A stretch of DNA of 37,712 nucleotides from Smithella sp. SCADC (GTDB lineage: Bacteria > Desulfobacterota > Syntrophia > Syntrophales > Smithellaceae), in assembly GCA_000747625.2 (NCBI GenBank), contig JQDQ01000184.1, positions 1 through 37,712 on the forward strand. The letters are read 5' to 3'. Below are positions 1 through 7,235 of this stretch, in pieces. The notes below the pieces were generated by a model. It was not told where the DNA came from. It ran no database searches and saw nothing but the letters and a program-made list of their open reading frames with translations. Every line of letters begins with the position of its first letter. Within the stretch, counting starts at the first letter, position 1. Made by a program: the position numbers and the translations under genes.

Positions 1-324
1 AGTAACCGGCGTTGTAGTGTTAAGAGTCCCGAAATAAAAAAATATACCGATTCTAATAAACTCGCGGCAGCAGCAATGCAGCCTCTGATCAATAAAGATG
101 GGATGATTGATTTAAAAACAAAGATAACCGGCACCACGAAAAATCCCGCTGTCCATCTTACAAAACCGCAGCTTGGTTCTTTGGGCAGCGTCGTCAAGGA
201 TGCAGCAGGCAGTGTGGCCCTGAAAGCGGGCAAAGGCGCTGCCAAAGAAGCCGTCAAAAAAGTACTCAATGAAGATCAGCAAAAAGTTTTAGAAGGAGTA
301 GAAGGATTGTTTAATAAAAAATAA
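1..324 (+). CDS. AsmA-like protein, C-terminal end (partial)
   Basis: The reading frame is open from the first base of the window, so this is the 3' end of a longer gene. The visible 107 residues contain the segment DGMIDLKTKITGTTKNPAVH, which resembles the closing part of AsmA-family proteins, where a 'linear, then Gly-Thr-hydrophobic, then Pro' element precedes a short charged tail. The tail is Lys/Ala/Gly rich (GSVALKAGKGAAKEAVKKVL) and looks helical. AsmA-like proteins are large inner-membrane-anchored periplasmic proteins linked to lipid transport and outer-membrane homeostasis. That role is family knowledge, since only the tail can be seen here. The next gene runs the other way and starts its stop codon 16 bp later, with no obvious terminator hairpin between them. 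Confidence 0.6.
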   Translation, partial: SNRRCSVKSPEIKKYTDSNKLAAAAMQPLINKDGMIDLKTKITGTTKNPAVHLTKPQLGSLGSVVKDAAGSVALKAGKGAAKEAVKKVLNEDQQKVLEGVEGLFNKK

Positions 325-340
325 ACTTTCCCTCTTACTT

Positions 341-1078
341 CTATTTTACAGTATATCCGCGGCCGTCAAGGCATGCTGCCATAGCCCTTTGATAATCCGC
401 CCGTGCCTGCATGGCCTGATTAGCAGACATCCCCCGGGGGATTACTGCCGTCGGATCGTAATTTGTCTGGTCTGCCGCCCATTTATGGCATTCATAACGA
501 TCATTGTCCTGTTGTTCCTGACTCTGGCCTTTACGGGGATAAACAAAAAGTTTAATTTCCATACTTTCATTTGAGGCCGGAGGTGCTTCACTTACCTCAC
601 CCTGAGGCGGCTCGACAACAACATAACCTCCCGGCGTTGACGTGTAATAAGTGTCATTCGCGTAGTAGTAAGGCATGCCGTTAAACCAGACAGTTGTGTA
701 AAAAAGAGGTGAAAATGGAACAAACAATCCAAAGGGCGGGGCAACCACAACATATCGTCTGCCATAGTGATGATACCATACCCCGTGGTGATGGTAGTAC
801 CTGGAATGACCATGTCTTACTATACGGTGGTCTCGGGGAATGTTTCTGAAGGACTCACCGCGCACAGGATACGACTGATTGTGACGATAACGGGAGTCAA
901 CAAAGCTTCTTTGCCCGGATGGAGGCGCCTTTCTGACAGATTGTGCCGGTGCTCTTCCGGGTCCTTTGGAACCTCCCCGTTGCCACGTTTCGGCAAAACC
1001 GGAAGTACTAATTGCTAACAGCATAATTATTGACAGCATGACGGCAAAATATTTTTTCAAATTAAAATTACATAGCAT
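341..1078 (-). CDS. exported His/Tyr-rich DUF6515-like protein
   Basis: This 245-residue protein has a clear Sec signal peptide (hydrophobic stretch VMLSIIMLLAISTSGFAE, cleavage after Ala-Glu region). A low-complexity basic Arg/Ser/Pro part follows, then a His/Tyr cluster (YYHHHGVWYHHYGRRY) and a central aromatic Gly/Pro/Val block with PPFGLFVPFSP and WFNGMPYYYANDTYY. This layout matches DUF6515-type envelope proteins of unknown function. The last about 75 residues form a separate module, YPRKGQSQEQQDNDRYECHK ... RAMAACLDGRGYTVK, which recurs in the next gene downstream on this strand's upstream side (1100-1696). The two genes are 21 bp apart and probably co-transcribed. The His cluster could bind metal, but that is a guess. 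Confidence 0.75.
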   Translation of the reverse strand: MLCNFNLKKYFAVMLSIIMLLAISTSGFAETWQRGGSKGPGRAPAQSVRKAPPSGQRSFVDSRYRHNQSYPVRGESFRNIPRDHRIVRHGHSRYYHHHGVWYHHYGRRYVVVAPPFGLFVPFSPLFYTTVWFNGMPYYYANDTYYTSTPGGYVVVEPPQGEVSEAPPASNESMEIKLFVYPRKGQSQEQQDNDRYECHKWAADQTNYDPTAVIPRGMSANQAMQARADYQRAMAACLDGRGYTVK

Positions 1079-1099
1079 GATAATAACCTCCTTTTTCAG

Positions 1100-1696
1100 C
1101 TATTTTACTATATATCCGCGGCCTTCCATACAGGCCGACATTGCCCGGCGAAATTGCAGAGCCATTTTTTCATTATGCAAATCCCGGCCTTTATTTCTAT
1201 TCTGATAGGCTTCTTCCAATTGCCTTGCCGATTCCGCACGTGTCGCATCAGATATAGCTCCCGCCATAGCACCGCTGGCCGCTCCGATTAAAGCTCCTTC
1301 TCCTGAGTGATGATGGCCTCCGATTAGCGCGCCCAAAACAGCTCCGGCAATGGACATGACGACGGTATCGTGTCCCGGCGGCGGCATAGGGACAACCCTG
1401 ACACGCTGTTCGGGAACAATAGATGAAACGCTTGGGTCAAAGCCGGTTTGCTCCACGGCCCAGTTATAGCATGCGTAGTGATCGCGCGATTGTTGTTCGG
1501 TTGATTGTCCTTTAGTCGGATAGAAATAAATTTGCGTAACGGCAGTAATATTTTGTTGATTCTGTGCCGGTTGCGTAACAACCTGCTCATTCGGATAGTA
1601 ATAACAGGAGCTTAGCAAGAGAACTGATGCAAAAAGAAAGAATTTTAGCCCGCACGTAGATAAATGACTTATATTTTTAATGATTTTAGTAGTCAT
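1100..1696 (-). CDS. glycine-zipper lipoprotein sharing a module with its neighbour
   Basis: This is a 198-residue lipoprotein. The N-terminal hydrophobic segment ends in the lipobox LLSSC, giving an acylated Cys. The mature part begins with YPTKGQSTEQQSRDHYACYN, the same module as in the adjacent exported protein, followed by a glycine-zipper hairpin (VMSIAGAVLGALIGG ... GEGALIGAASGAMAGAI) that would insert in or span a membrane. A coiled polar stretch follows, and the C-terminus RAMSACMEGRGYIVK closely matches its neighbour's end. Glycine-zipper lipoproteins are common outer-membrane components of mostly unknown function. Here the zipper sits inside the shared module, splitting its two halves. 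The gene precedes the His-rich gene by 21 bp, so an operon is likely. Confidence 0.75.
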   Translation of the reverse strand: MTTKIIKNISHLSTCGLKFFLFASVLLLSSCYYYPNEQVVTQPAQNQQNITAVTQIYFYPTKGQSTEQQSRDHYACYNWAVEQTGFDPSVSSIVPEQRVRVVPMPPPGHDTVVMSIAGAVLGALIGGHHHSGEGALIGAASGAMAGAISDATRAESARQLEEAYQNRNKGRDLHNEKMALQFRRAMSACMEGRGYIVK

Positions 1697-1803
1697 AGTT
1701 TTTTCTCCATTGTTTATAAGATTTTAATTCTTAACTGGAGATATTATAAAAACAACGCTTTCGTAAGTCAATGTAATATAAATCCTTAAATTTTAATTAA
1801 TCT

Positions 1804-1853
1804 AAAGCTGTGTCGCAATCCTCAAATTTGTGCCGGCATTACGACACAGCTTT
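1804..1853 (-). terminator. 12-bp perfect inverted repeat after the Spy-like gene
   Basis: AAAGCTGTGTCG at 1804-1815 pairs perfectly with CGACACAGCTTT at 1842-1853, with a 26-nt loop that itself contains the palindrome TGCCGGCA (1831-1838). It lies just after the stop of the Spy-like gene on the minus strand. It could act as a terminator, although no strong U-tract follows in that direction, or it could be an intergenic REP-type palindrome. Confidence 0.45.
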
Positions 1854-1879
1854 TCCCAAGGAGGGGAAGGGGTTGTCGG

Positions 1880-2383
1880 TTAAGGACAATATGTTGCCGG
1901 ACCGTATCCGTCGCGGCCTCTCATTCCTCCGCGAGGTCTAAATCCAGGACCCCGCCCCCAATGAGAATTTGCCAGTTTTTCATTTTGTTCCGCTGTTAGA
2001 ATCTTGCGAATTTCCAGTCTCGGGGCCATTCTTTTATCTTGTATTTCATCGCGCAATGCCCGAACCTCTTTTTGAGCGGCGTAAATTTTGTCCCTGTCCG
2101 GATTTGCCTTTGACCATAGCCTTCGCAGTTCTACCGACTTGTCAAATATTTTTTCTCTTAGCGGCCTTGTAGATTTCTGATTTTCATATACAAGGGCTTC
2201 GATTTTTGTTTTTTGCTCATCGGAAAGATTTAGGCTCTTTAATGTCGGGGTATTGCAACAACTCTCACCATTACGATAAGCCGGCCCTCTACCTCCATAA
2301 GCGCCGAAAGCAAACGCCGGTGCGGTTAAAATTATTCCCGCAAGAACAATCATTGATAGAAATATTAATTTTCTCATAATCAA
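1880..2383 (-). CDS. Spy/CpxP-family periplasmic protein (ZraP-like)
   Basis: This 167-residue protein has a signal peptide (LIFLSMIVLAGIILTAPAFA) and a helical core beginning LNLSDEQKTKIEALVYENQK and ending ILTAEQNEKLA. These are the two ends of the Spy/CpxP/ZraP LTxxQ repeat fold, in which 'L(S/T)xEQ' appears once near each end. The fold dimerises in the periplasm as a chaperone or a heavy-metal/envelope-stress accessory factor. The C-terminal tail is Gly/Arg rich (WGRGPGFRPRGGMRGRDGYG), as in ZraP-like proteins, and a CC pair stands before the core. Such genes often neighbour a sigma-54 two-component system. A sigma-54 activator remnant lies right upstream (2608-3795), so the pair may once have been regulator and target, which is an inference. 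Confidence 0.85.
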   Translation of the reverse strand: MIMRKLIFLSMIVLAGIILTAPAFAFGAYGGRGPAYRNGESCCNTPTLKSLNLSDEQKTKIEALVYENQKSTRPLREKIFDKSVELRRLWSKANPDRDKIYAAQKEVRALRDEIQDKRMAPRLEIRKILTAEQNEKLANSHWGRGPGFRPRGGMRGRDGYGPATYCP

Positions 2384-2607
2384 TTTCCTCTACATAAGTT
2401 TTATTATTCAAAGTTATTCTTTTAACAATCCCGGGATGATTTGAATAATGTTAAAGTTTTTTTATTATCAAACTACCAATATATTGATGACCAAACTTAC
2501 TATTGTCTTTTTATTAGCAAGCTATATGCCAGTTAAATTTATACTGGTTAACATATTGTTTTTAATAGATAAATTAATAACAGATAAAAATATCATTTGT
2601 CTTTTAA

Positions 2608-3795
2608 CCAGGTTTTTCCGGCATTGAAGCGCTGGAAAAAATCAAAATTATCAATCCGGCTATTCCCGTTATCATTATGACTGCTTATGCTTCCGTTGAT
2701 ACAGCCGTTGCCGCGTTGAAGAAAGGAGCTTATGATTATCTGACCAAACCACTGGATTTCGATGAACTCAAAATTGCCATCAGTCATGCCACTGAACACA
2801 GCCGGCTCAAGAAAGAAAATGAGTATTTAAGAGAAAGACTGGACGAAAAATTCGACACGCAAAGAATGATCGGCCACAGTCCTTTAATGGTAAATTTATT
2901 GGAGACCGTAGCACAGGTAGCGGCAACGGAAGCTACGGTTTTGATTACCGGTGAATCAGGCACCGGTAAGGAAATGATTGCCAATATTATCCATTACAAC
3001 AGTTCTCGTAAAGCGGCGCCGTTTGTAAAAATAAATTGTGCTGCCCTGACCGAATCGCTTTTGGAATCGGAACTATTTGGACACGAAAGGGGGGCCTTTA
3101 CCGGAGCGGATAGAAAAAGGGAAGGCAAATTCCGGCAGGCGGCAGGCGGCAGCATTTTTCTGGATGAAGTCAGTGAAATGTCGCCGGCGATGCAAGTAAA
3201 GCTCTTGCGGGTTTTGCAGGAAAGGGAATTAACTCCCGTGGGCAGCGCTGAAGTGATCGCTGTCAATGTTCGCGTGATTGCCGCTTCCAATAAAGATTTG
3301 AGAAAAGAAATGGAACAGAAACGCTTTCGCGAGGATCTTTTTTACAGACTCAATGTTGTAACTTTGAATGTGCCGCCTTTGAGGGACAGGAAAGAAGATA
3401 TTCCTCTTCTGGCTCAGCATTTTCTGGAAATGTTTACTGCAAAAAATAAAAAAAGTATCAAAGGTCTCACACCGCAGTCGCTGGAAAAGCTTACGCAATA
3501 TAAATGGCCGGGTAATGTTCGTGAGCTGATGAATGCGGTGGAACGGGCTGTTGTCCTGTCCCGTTTCGAATATATTGATGCCGATGAACTCATACCGCTA
3601 ATGACGGATGGTTCAACTGCCGGCAGCGAACGGTCTGATTTTCCCCATAATATGTCGCTGGATGAAGTGGAAAAAAGAAGTATTCTGGAAGCAATCAACG
3701 CCTGCGGCGGCAATAAAAGCGAAGCTGCCCGCCGCCTGGGCATTACGCGCAAGACTCTCCGGAAAAAACTGGTTAAATATGAAAAAACTGGTTAA
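2608..3795 (+). pseudogene. sigma-54 activator/response regulator lacking the first half of its receiver
   Basis: The protein has the tail of a receiver domain (PGFSGIEALEK through AYDYLTKPLDF), a sigma-54 AAA+ domain and a Fis-type helix-turn-helix. Walker A GESGTGKE, the sigma-54 contact loop GAFTGA, Walker B FLDEV and the sensor stretch FREDLFYRLNV are all intact, and NKSEAARRLGITRKTL closes the protein. The receiver begins at PG of the usual 'D-x-x-M-P-G' motif, and the frame meets TAA at 2605-2607 just before it. About 50 residues including the phosphorylated Asp are therefore missing. The DNA upstream is AT-rich and encodes no lost receiver in any frame. The first ATG is at 2677, with no ribosome binding site. 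It is either a 5'-deleted remnant or, if transcribed, an unregulated activator. Confidence 0.8.
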
Positions 3796-3934
3796 CTTAA
3801 AACAAAAATTTATGTATATTCACACCTAAATGTTTTTATTGACTAAAAATCAGTATCTGTAAAAATAAAGCCGGCAGGTATTAACTAATCAAATATAAAA
3901 CCATTTTAAGCATAAAACATAAAGGAGAATCGTT

Positions 3935-4392
3935 ATGAAAGTAAGAGCAAACTGATTCAGCTTTTTATCTCGGTGCTGATAATTTTCATGGTTGTGCCGG
4001 TTTACGCTAAATCGCCGGATACCGCCAATGATAAAGATGTACAGGAAGTATTGGAGCAGGGCTGGCAGTTGTTGAGCATAATGCACAAGGACAAAGCCGG
4101 TCTGGATAAAGCCATTGTCCTGTTTAAAAATGCTCTTGAAAAATATCCTCAGTACAAAGAGCTTCTTTCCTGGAAGGTCGCTGAGATGACCTTTAAAAAA
4201 GCTGATGAGGAACGCGATAAGGAAAAACGAAAACAGCTTTACAAAGAGACTCTGGACTATTCACAAAAGGCGATACAACTGAATCCGCAATCGAGTGGAG
4301 GACATTATTGGGCGGGACTGGCGTATGTGAGACTTGCCGAACTTTCCGGCATATTAAGTGGCATTGGACTGGTAAACAAGGCAAAAACGGCA
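3935..4392 (+). pseudogene. TatT-like TRAP transporter accessory lipoprotein/TPR protein, broken at both ends
   Basis: A good ribosome binding site (AAAGGAG) precedes ATG at 3935, but that frame stops after six codons. The signal peptide (SKLIQLFISVLIIFMVVPVYA) continues one frame over, from about 3940, so a single-base frameshift separates start codon and body. The body has TPR-like helices (GLDKAIVLFKNALEKYPQYK, YSQKAIQLNPQSSGGHYWAG) and the sequence LAELSGILSGIGLVNKAKTA. This pattern is typical of the TatT (T-component) family that partners TRAP uptake systems in anaerobes. Similarity ends abruptly near 4392, where the DNA becomes the inverted tail of a molybdopterin oxidoreductase. Family members are normally about 250-300 residues, so roughly half is lost. 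Confidence 0.7.
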
Positions 4393-4681
4393 CATAGCGA
4401 TGCAACGGTGTTGCGGCTAACGGGTCGCGATAAGTGTTTTTTGTGAGACGATTCACATTTACCCCGTAAGCCTTGCCGTTTTACACAAGTCCAAAACCGT
4501 GAGGAATAAGCACCTGACCCTTTCTCGTCGCATCTGTCAGCTCGGCTTCGATTGTTTCAGCCGCGGCTTCGGTTACGATTTTTACCTTATCGCCGTCAGC
4601 AATACCCAGGGCTTGCGCGTCTTCGGGGTTGATTGCCAGGGTGCAGGCTCGTTTTCCTTTGAGCCACCCGGGTCGTGGCAA
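4393..4681 (-). pseudogene. molybdopterin oxidoreductase C-terminal remnant with internal stop
   Basis: The minus strand encodes the molydopterin-dinucleotide-binding tail of a DMSO-reductase-family enzyme: RPGWLKGKRACTLAINPEDA, QALGIADGDKVKIVTEAA, and LIPHGFGLV. A TAA stop at 4481-4483 follows, and the same frame then goes on as NGKAYGVNVNRLTKN TYRDPLAATPLHRYVP to about 4393. That is the expected C-terminus of such enzymes, so the TAA is a nonsense mutation inside a remnant and not the natural end. The first 600 or more residues of the enzyme are missing. The left end abuts the TatT-like fragment and the right end runs straight into truncated dinB. Confidence 0.75.
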
Positions 4682-5254
4682 AACCTATGCCCCATATTTT
4701 TTCTACGGGGAGATTACCGAGATAATCGGCAATATCTCTGCCTTTGATTATTGTTATGCCGGAGGGCTTTTGATGTTTGGAAGCGACTTTGGCTAGTACT
4801 TTAGTGATGCTCAATCCCACGGAAACGGTTATGCCCAGTTCTCTTTCGATTTCCTTTTTCATATTGAGAATAATTTCTTCATAGGATGAACGCAGCGCGC
4901 GGCGCATGCCGGTAATATCGGCAAAAGCTTCGTCGATGGAATATTCTTCCACATCGGGAGTAAAACGCCGCATGATGCTGAACATTCGCCGTGAAAATAG
5001 GCTGTAGGTCTCATAATCCGACGGCAGAACAATCAAATATTACTCGCTTCGTGCAGAGGCACGCCGCGCTTGATGCCCAGTTTCTTGGCCGGGTAACTGG
5101 CGCAGGCAACAATGCCGCGCGCGCCGCCGGTAATCAGAGCTTTCCCTCTGAGTTCGGGATGAATTGCCTCCTCGCAGGAAGTGAAGAAAGCGTCGCCGTC
5201 GATATGCACAATCGCGCGCGGCCAGGAATGCAGAGAAAATAATTGTTGAGACAT
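4675..5254 (-). pseudogene. dinB: DNA polymerase IV (Y-family), frameshifted and truncated
   Basis: The start is intact: AIVHIDGDAFFTSCEEA carries the first catalytic Asp pair of Y-family polymerases. After GVPLHEASNI the frame hits TGA near 5033, and the protein resumes in another frame as LIVLPSDYETYSLFSRRMFS. The second frame holds the catalytic SIDEAFADITG motif and GLSITKVLAKVASKHQKPSG. A small deletion of a few bases is the simplest cause, since the usual 'CP(D/N)' between the two parts is absent. Homology ends at KIWGIGFATT near 4675, so the thumb and little-finger domains are gone and the molybdopterin oxidoreductase tail follows. Pol IV normally has about 350-400 residues, and this remnant cannot be a working polymerase. 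Confidence 0.85.
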
Positions 5255-5302
5255 AAAATATTTAAAAAATGAATAACTCAGGGAAAATTCAATTACTGAT
5301 TG

Positions 5303-5743
5303 TTAGCTGTCCGGTTGAAAGACCCATGTTTCTATTGGAGAGCCGATGGCGCTCGCGAATCGGGCTAACGATGGTTTTTTCTTCATAACAAACAGATGAG
5401 ATAAACACCGGCAATCAGTGCAACCAAACCCTTTCACCGGTAACGTTTCCTTCATCTCTGATAATGCCTGTGCCCACCGATGCTCTAAATGTATTGGTTC
5501 ATTGCTGTACCATGCAAAAACAGGGTTCACGTGTTCCCGGAGATAATCGATATGCCAGTGTTTAGATTTTGTCTTTCGGCAATGCCTTGTGATACGTGCC
5601 TGCACGCCTCCCGGACCAAACGCGCTACCAACGTAGATATAATATCCCGGAACTATTCTGAGGCCACCCCGGCGGCCAATTTGCGTGCTTGTGCTTTTAA
5701 GGCTTCGAAGAACTAACGCATATGTCCCTGGTTTCGATTTCAT
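5303..5743 (-). CDS. DUF123 GIY-YIG-type nuclease domain protein
   Basis: This 146-residue protein belongs to the DUF123 family, a GIY-YIG-like nuclease fold found alone in bacteria and fused to endonuclease III in some archaea. The visible signature is PGYYIYVGSAFGPGGVQARI followed by RH, then KHWHIDYLREH, and later GCTDCRCLSHLF with a CxxCxC cluster. The protein is close to the usual length and complete. Its ATG at 5743 has a short AGGA site. Its start lies 14 bp from the first attC-like site (5757-5816), and its stop codon sits in AGCTAAC, so it may be a second gene of the same cassette group. Its cellular role is not established. Confidence 0.8.
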   Translation of the reverse strand: MKSKPGTYALVLRSLKSTSTQIGRRGGLRIVPGYYIYVGSAFGPGGVQARITRHCRKTKSKHWHIDYLREHVNPVFAWYSNEPIHLEHRWAQALSEMKETLPVKGFGCTDCRCLSHLFVMKKKPSLARFASAIGSPIETWVFQPDS

Positions 5744-5756
5744 GATTCGTAATCCT

Positions 5757-5816
5757 GTCTAACGAAAAGCTCAGCCGGAACGCCGCAGTCGGCTGTGATT
5801 TGCTTCAGCGATAAAC
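5757..5816 (-). repeat. attC-like recombination site 1
   Basis: Read on the minus strand, this 60-bp segment ends in GTTAGAC, an exact fit to the integron core G^TTRRRY. It begins with GTTTATC, a degenerate partner of RYYYAAC. Between them, CAGCCG (5772-5777, plus strand) pairs with CGGCTG (5790-5795). The length fits attC sites. The toxin gene's stop codon falls inside it, as is usual for integron cassettes. No integrase gene is in the window. Confidence 0.5.
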
Positions 5817-6062
5817 ATCTTTGCGATGCCCCACTTTTACCACCCAGATCGTAAGTGCCTTAACTTGTATGGAATAGACAATCCGGTATTTACCTTGGCG
5901 AATACGATATTTCTCCTGGCCGGTAAGTTTCTCATGACCTGGAGGTCTTGAATCTTTTGCAAGCTCCTCAATGCGTGAAAGGATTTTTTTAAGATCTTTC
6001 TTTGGTATTGTCCGAAAGTCTTTTTCAACAGACTCTTTAAAGTAGATTTTATATTCGGCCAT
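5805..6062 (-). CDS. RelE/ParE-family toxin
   Basis: This complete 85-residue protein has the RelE/ParE pattern: an N-terminal strand-helix (YKIYFKESVEKDFRTIPKK), RPPGHEKLTGQEKYRIRQGK, then YRIVYSI and a closing strand WVVKVGHRKDVYR. The segment G-x-YRIRxGxYRIxY and the terminal GHRKDVY are strongly typical of RelE-type endoribonuclease toxins that cleave mRNA on the ribosome. Whether this one is RelE-like or ParE-like cannot be settled by eye. It overlaps its antitoxin gene by 14 bp and is transcribed after it. The whole operon lies between two attC-like sites. Confidence 0.9.
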   Translation of the reverse strand: MAEYKIYFKESVEKDFRTIPKKDLKKILSRIEELAKDSRPPGHEKLTGQEKYRIRQGKYRIVYSIQVKALTIWVVKVGHRKDVYR

Positions 6063-6282
6063 CTTTTTTCAGCCTCTTGATCATCGCTTCATAACTAATG
6101 AGTGGCTCTTTTACTCTTTCTTCAAAAGCCGCGATATCTTCTGCATCTTCCGCGAGAGCTTCCTTGATGGCATCATTAACCAGCTTTGACAAGGACTGCG
6201 ATGTTTCAACTGCTTTTAGGCGAAGCGCTTTATGTAATGCAGGGTCCAAATATACAGTGGCTCGCATTGCTGCTGTTCCCAT
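6049..6282 (-). CDS. ribbon-helix-helix antitoxin of the RelE-type toxin
   Basis: This 77-residue protein starts at ATG 6282 behind a near-perfect AGGAGGTGAT ribosome binding site. MRATVYLDPALHKALRLKAV is the DNA-binding strand and first helix of the ribbon-helix-helix (CopG/Arc) fold, and SQSLSKLVNDAIKEAL is the second helix. The acidic stretch AEDAEDIAAFEERV and the tail ISYEAMIKRLKKDGRI would wrap the toxin. In this family the antitoxin neutralises the toxin and represses its own promoter as a complex. The gene overlaps the toxin start by 14 bp, the classic arrangement for translational coupling. Confidence 0.9.
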   Translation of the reverse strand: MGTAAMRATVYLDPALHKALRLKAVETSQSLSKLVNDAIKEALAEDAEDIAAFEERVKEPLISYEAMIKRLKKDGRI

Positions 6283-6308
6283 ATTATCACCTCCTTTGTT
6301 GCTATGTA

Positions 6309-6343
6309 ACTATAGCACTACAGCGTCATAACGTCAAGACGTT
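6309..6343 (-). promoter_or_regulatory. sigma-70 promoter and palindromic operator of the toxin-antitoxin operon
   Basis: On the minus strand, TTGACG (6337-6332) and TATAGT (6314-6309) are separated by exactly 17 bp and lie 27 bp before the antitoxin ATG. The palindrome AACGTC-AA-GACGTT (6330-6343) overlaps the -35 box, and GCTAT/ATAGC (6301-6305/6312-6316) overlaps the -10. Both are plausible operator half-sites for the ribbon-helix-helix antitoxin. Confidence 0.7.
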
Positions 6344-6347
6344 TTAT

Positions 6348-6426
6348 GGTTAACGACCAAGCTCACCGGCGGCTTTGGAGCGCAGCGGAAAAGCCGTCCG
6401 GTGCAGCGCCTTGATAGTAGTTATGG
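6348..6426 (-). repeat. attC-like recombination site 2
   Basis: The stem CACCGG-c-GGCTTT (6364-6376) pairs with AAAGCC-gt-CCGGTG (6390-6403) around a 13-nt loop. The flanks AACGACCAAGCTCACCGG and CCGGTGCAGCGCCTTG are strikingly like attC sites of proteobacterial integrons. On the minus strand the end reads GTTAACC (one mismatch to GTTRRRY), and the start is CCATAAC or the degenerate TATC copy. It lies immediately upstream of the toxin-antitoxin promoter. Confidence 0.6.
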
Positions 6427-6534
6427 CCGTAAGCCACCCGGGGTCTGGCAGCCGCTGATTAAGAAAAGCATAACGAGATATACATTAGAGAGGGTAAAGA
6501 TTGATTTGTTTTTCATCACATCACTTTTCCACGA

Positions 6535-6849
6535 TTATCCGCTTTTTTCTATGTGCATTTTCGCCGTTTTAAAAGCAAGTTCCGAGTCTTTGGTAAATAA
6601 CCACCATTGCGGTTTTGTGGTATGCGGACCATTTTCTTTATCGCGCCCCCGGCAGTAAAACCAGTGACCGTAACGCTCAATAGTCGCAAATGGATGGCTA
6701 CCGGGGCAAAGAATAGAGCAGGGCCTTATCTCTTTAAAATAAATTGTTTCCGCCGGAGCTTCATCATTAGCCAAATCTTCCGGCAATTTGATATGCGAAA
6801 CATCAATGCCCTCGGCTTCCTTTTTATCCAGCCACTTGGAAATTTTCAT
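6535..6849 (-). CDS. hypothetical protein with Cys/His-rich centre
   Basis: This 104-residue protein has a good ribosome binding site (AAGGAGAAAAC before ATG 6849). I do not recognise the family. It is soluble, with no signal peptide or membrane segment. The N-terminal part is polar and helical (ISKWLDKKEAEGIDVSHIKL). The centre carries CSILCPGSHPFATIERYGHW FYCRGRDKENGPH, whose spacing of three Cys and three His could bind a metal. The C-terminus is WWLFTKDSELAFKTAKMHIE. It lies upstream (minus-strand sense) of the toxin-antitoxin cassette, with attC-like site 2 about 110 bp past its stop, so it may be a cassette gene too. Confidence 0.6.
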   Translation of the reverse strand: MKISKWLDKKEAEGIDVSHIKLPEDLANDEAPAETIYFKEIRPCSILCPGSHPFATIERYGHWFYCRGRDKENGPHTTKPQWWLFTKDSELAFKTAKMHIEKSG

Positions 6850-6935
6850 TTCCGTTTTCTCCTTAATTCGAACATTTTAGTTATACTGTTCATTTATCCT
6901 GACGACGGGTAAATTAATTAATAGCTGTAAGCATT

Positions 6936-7163
6936 TTATTTACGAATCGGCTGATGGGCTTTTTTACCGTAAACTCGTTCATAAGCCCTGCAAAAAGGAC
7001 ACAGATTGCCTTCAATTTTTTGGACAAACGTAAACGCCAGACCTTGCTGTTTTTTACGGGCATGGTTGCATACCGGACAAACAAGACAAAACGCTGCCAG
7101 TTTGCGGTCCATTTCTGAAATTTTAGGTTTTGGCGATTTTGCAGTCACTTTTGTTTTTGCCAT
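6936..7163 (-). CDS. small zinc-ribbon-like protein
   Basis: A 75-residue basic protein. I chose ATG 7163 because AAGGAGGC lies directly upstream. A longer in-frame start at 7202 would add 13 residues but has no such site. The N-terminus is Lys-rich (AKTKVTAKSPKPK), followed by CLVCPVCNHARKK and, about 25 residues on, NLCPFCRAYERVYG. Two CPxC knuckles at this spacing suggest one bound zinc. The function is unknown. Small zinc ribbons of this kind bind nucleic acid or protein partners, and nothing nearby says which. Confidence 0.6.
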   Translation of the reverse strand: MAKTKVTAKSPKPKISEMDRKLAAFCLVCPVCNHARKKQQGLAFTFVQKIEGNLCPFCRAYERVYGKKAHQPIRK

Positions 7164-7235
7164 TATTGCCTCCTTTAAATTGCTTCGTTTCGTGTTTGCC
7201 ACAGGAAATTTAAAAATAATATAGTGAAGATAAAA

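Noticed and set aside
3414-3752. 112-codon minus-strand frame opposite the sigma-54 activator
   Set aside because: Shadow frame; the activator's C-terminal helix-turn-helix reads well on the other strand.
5290-5312. A third attC site at the end of the DUF123 gene
   Set aside because: AGCTAAC at the stop fits a core half-site, but no partner GTTRRRY or stem follows before dinB.
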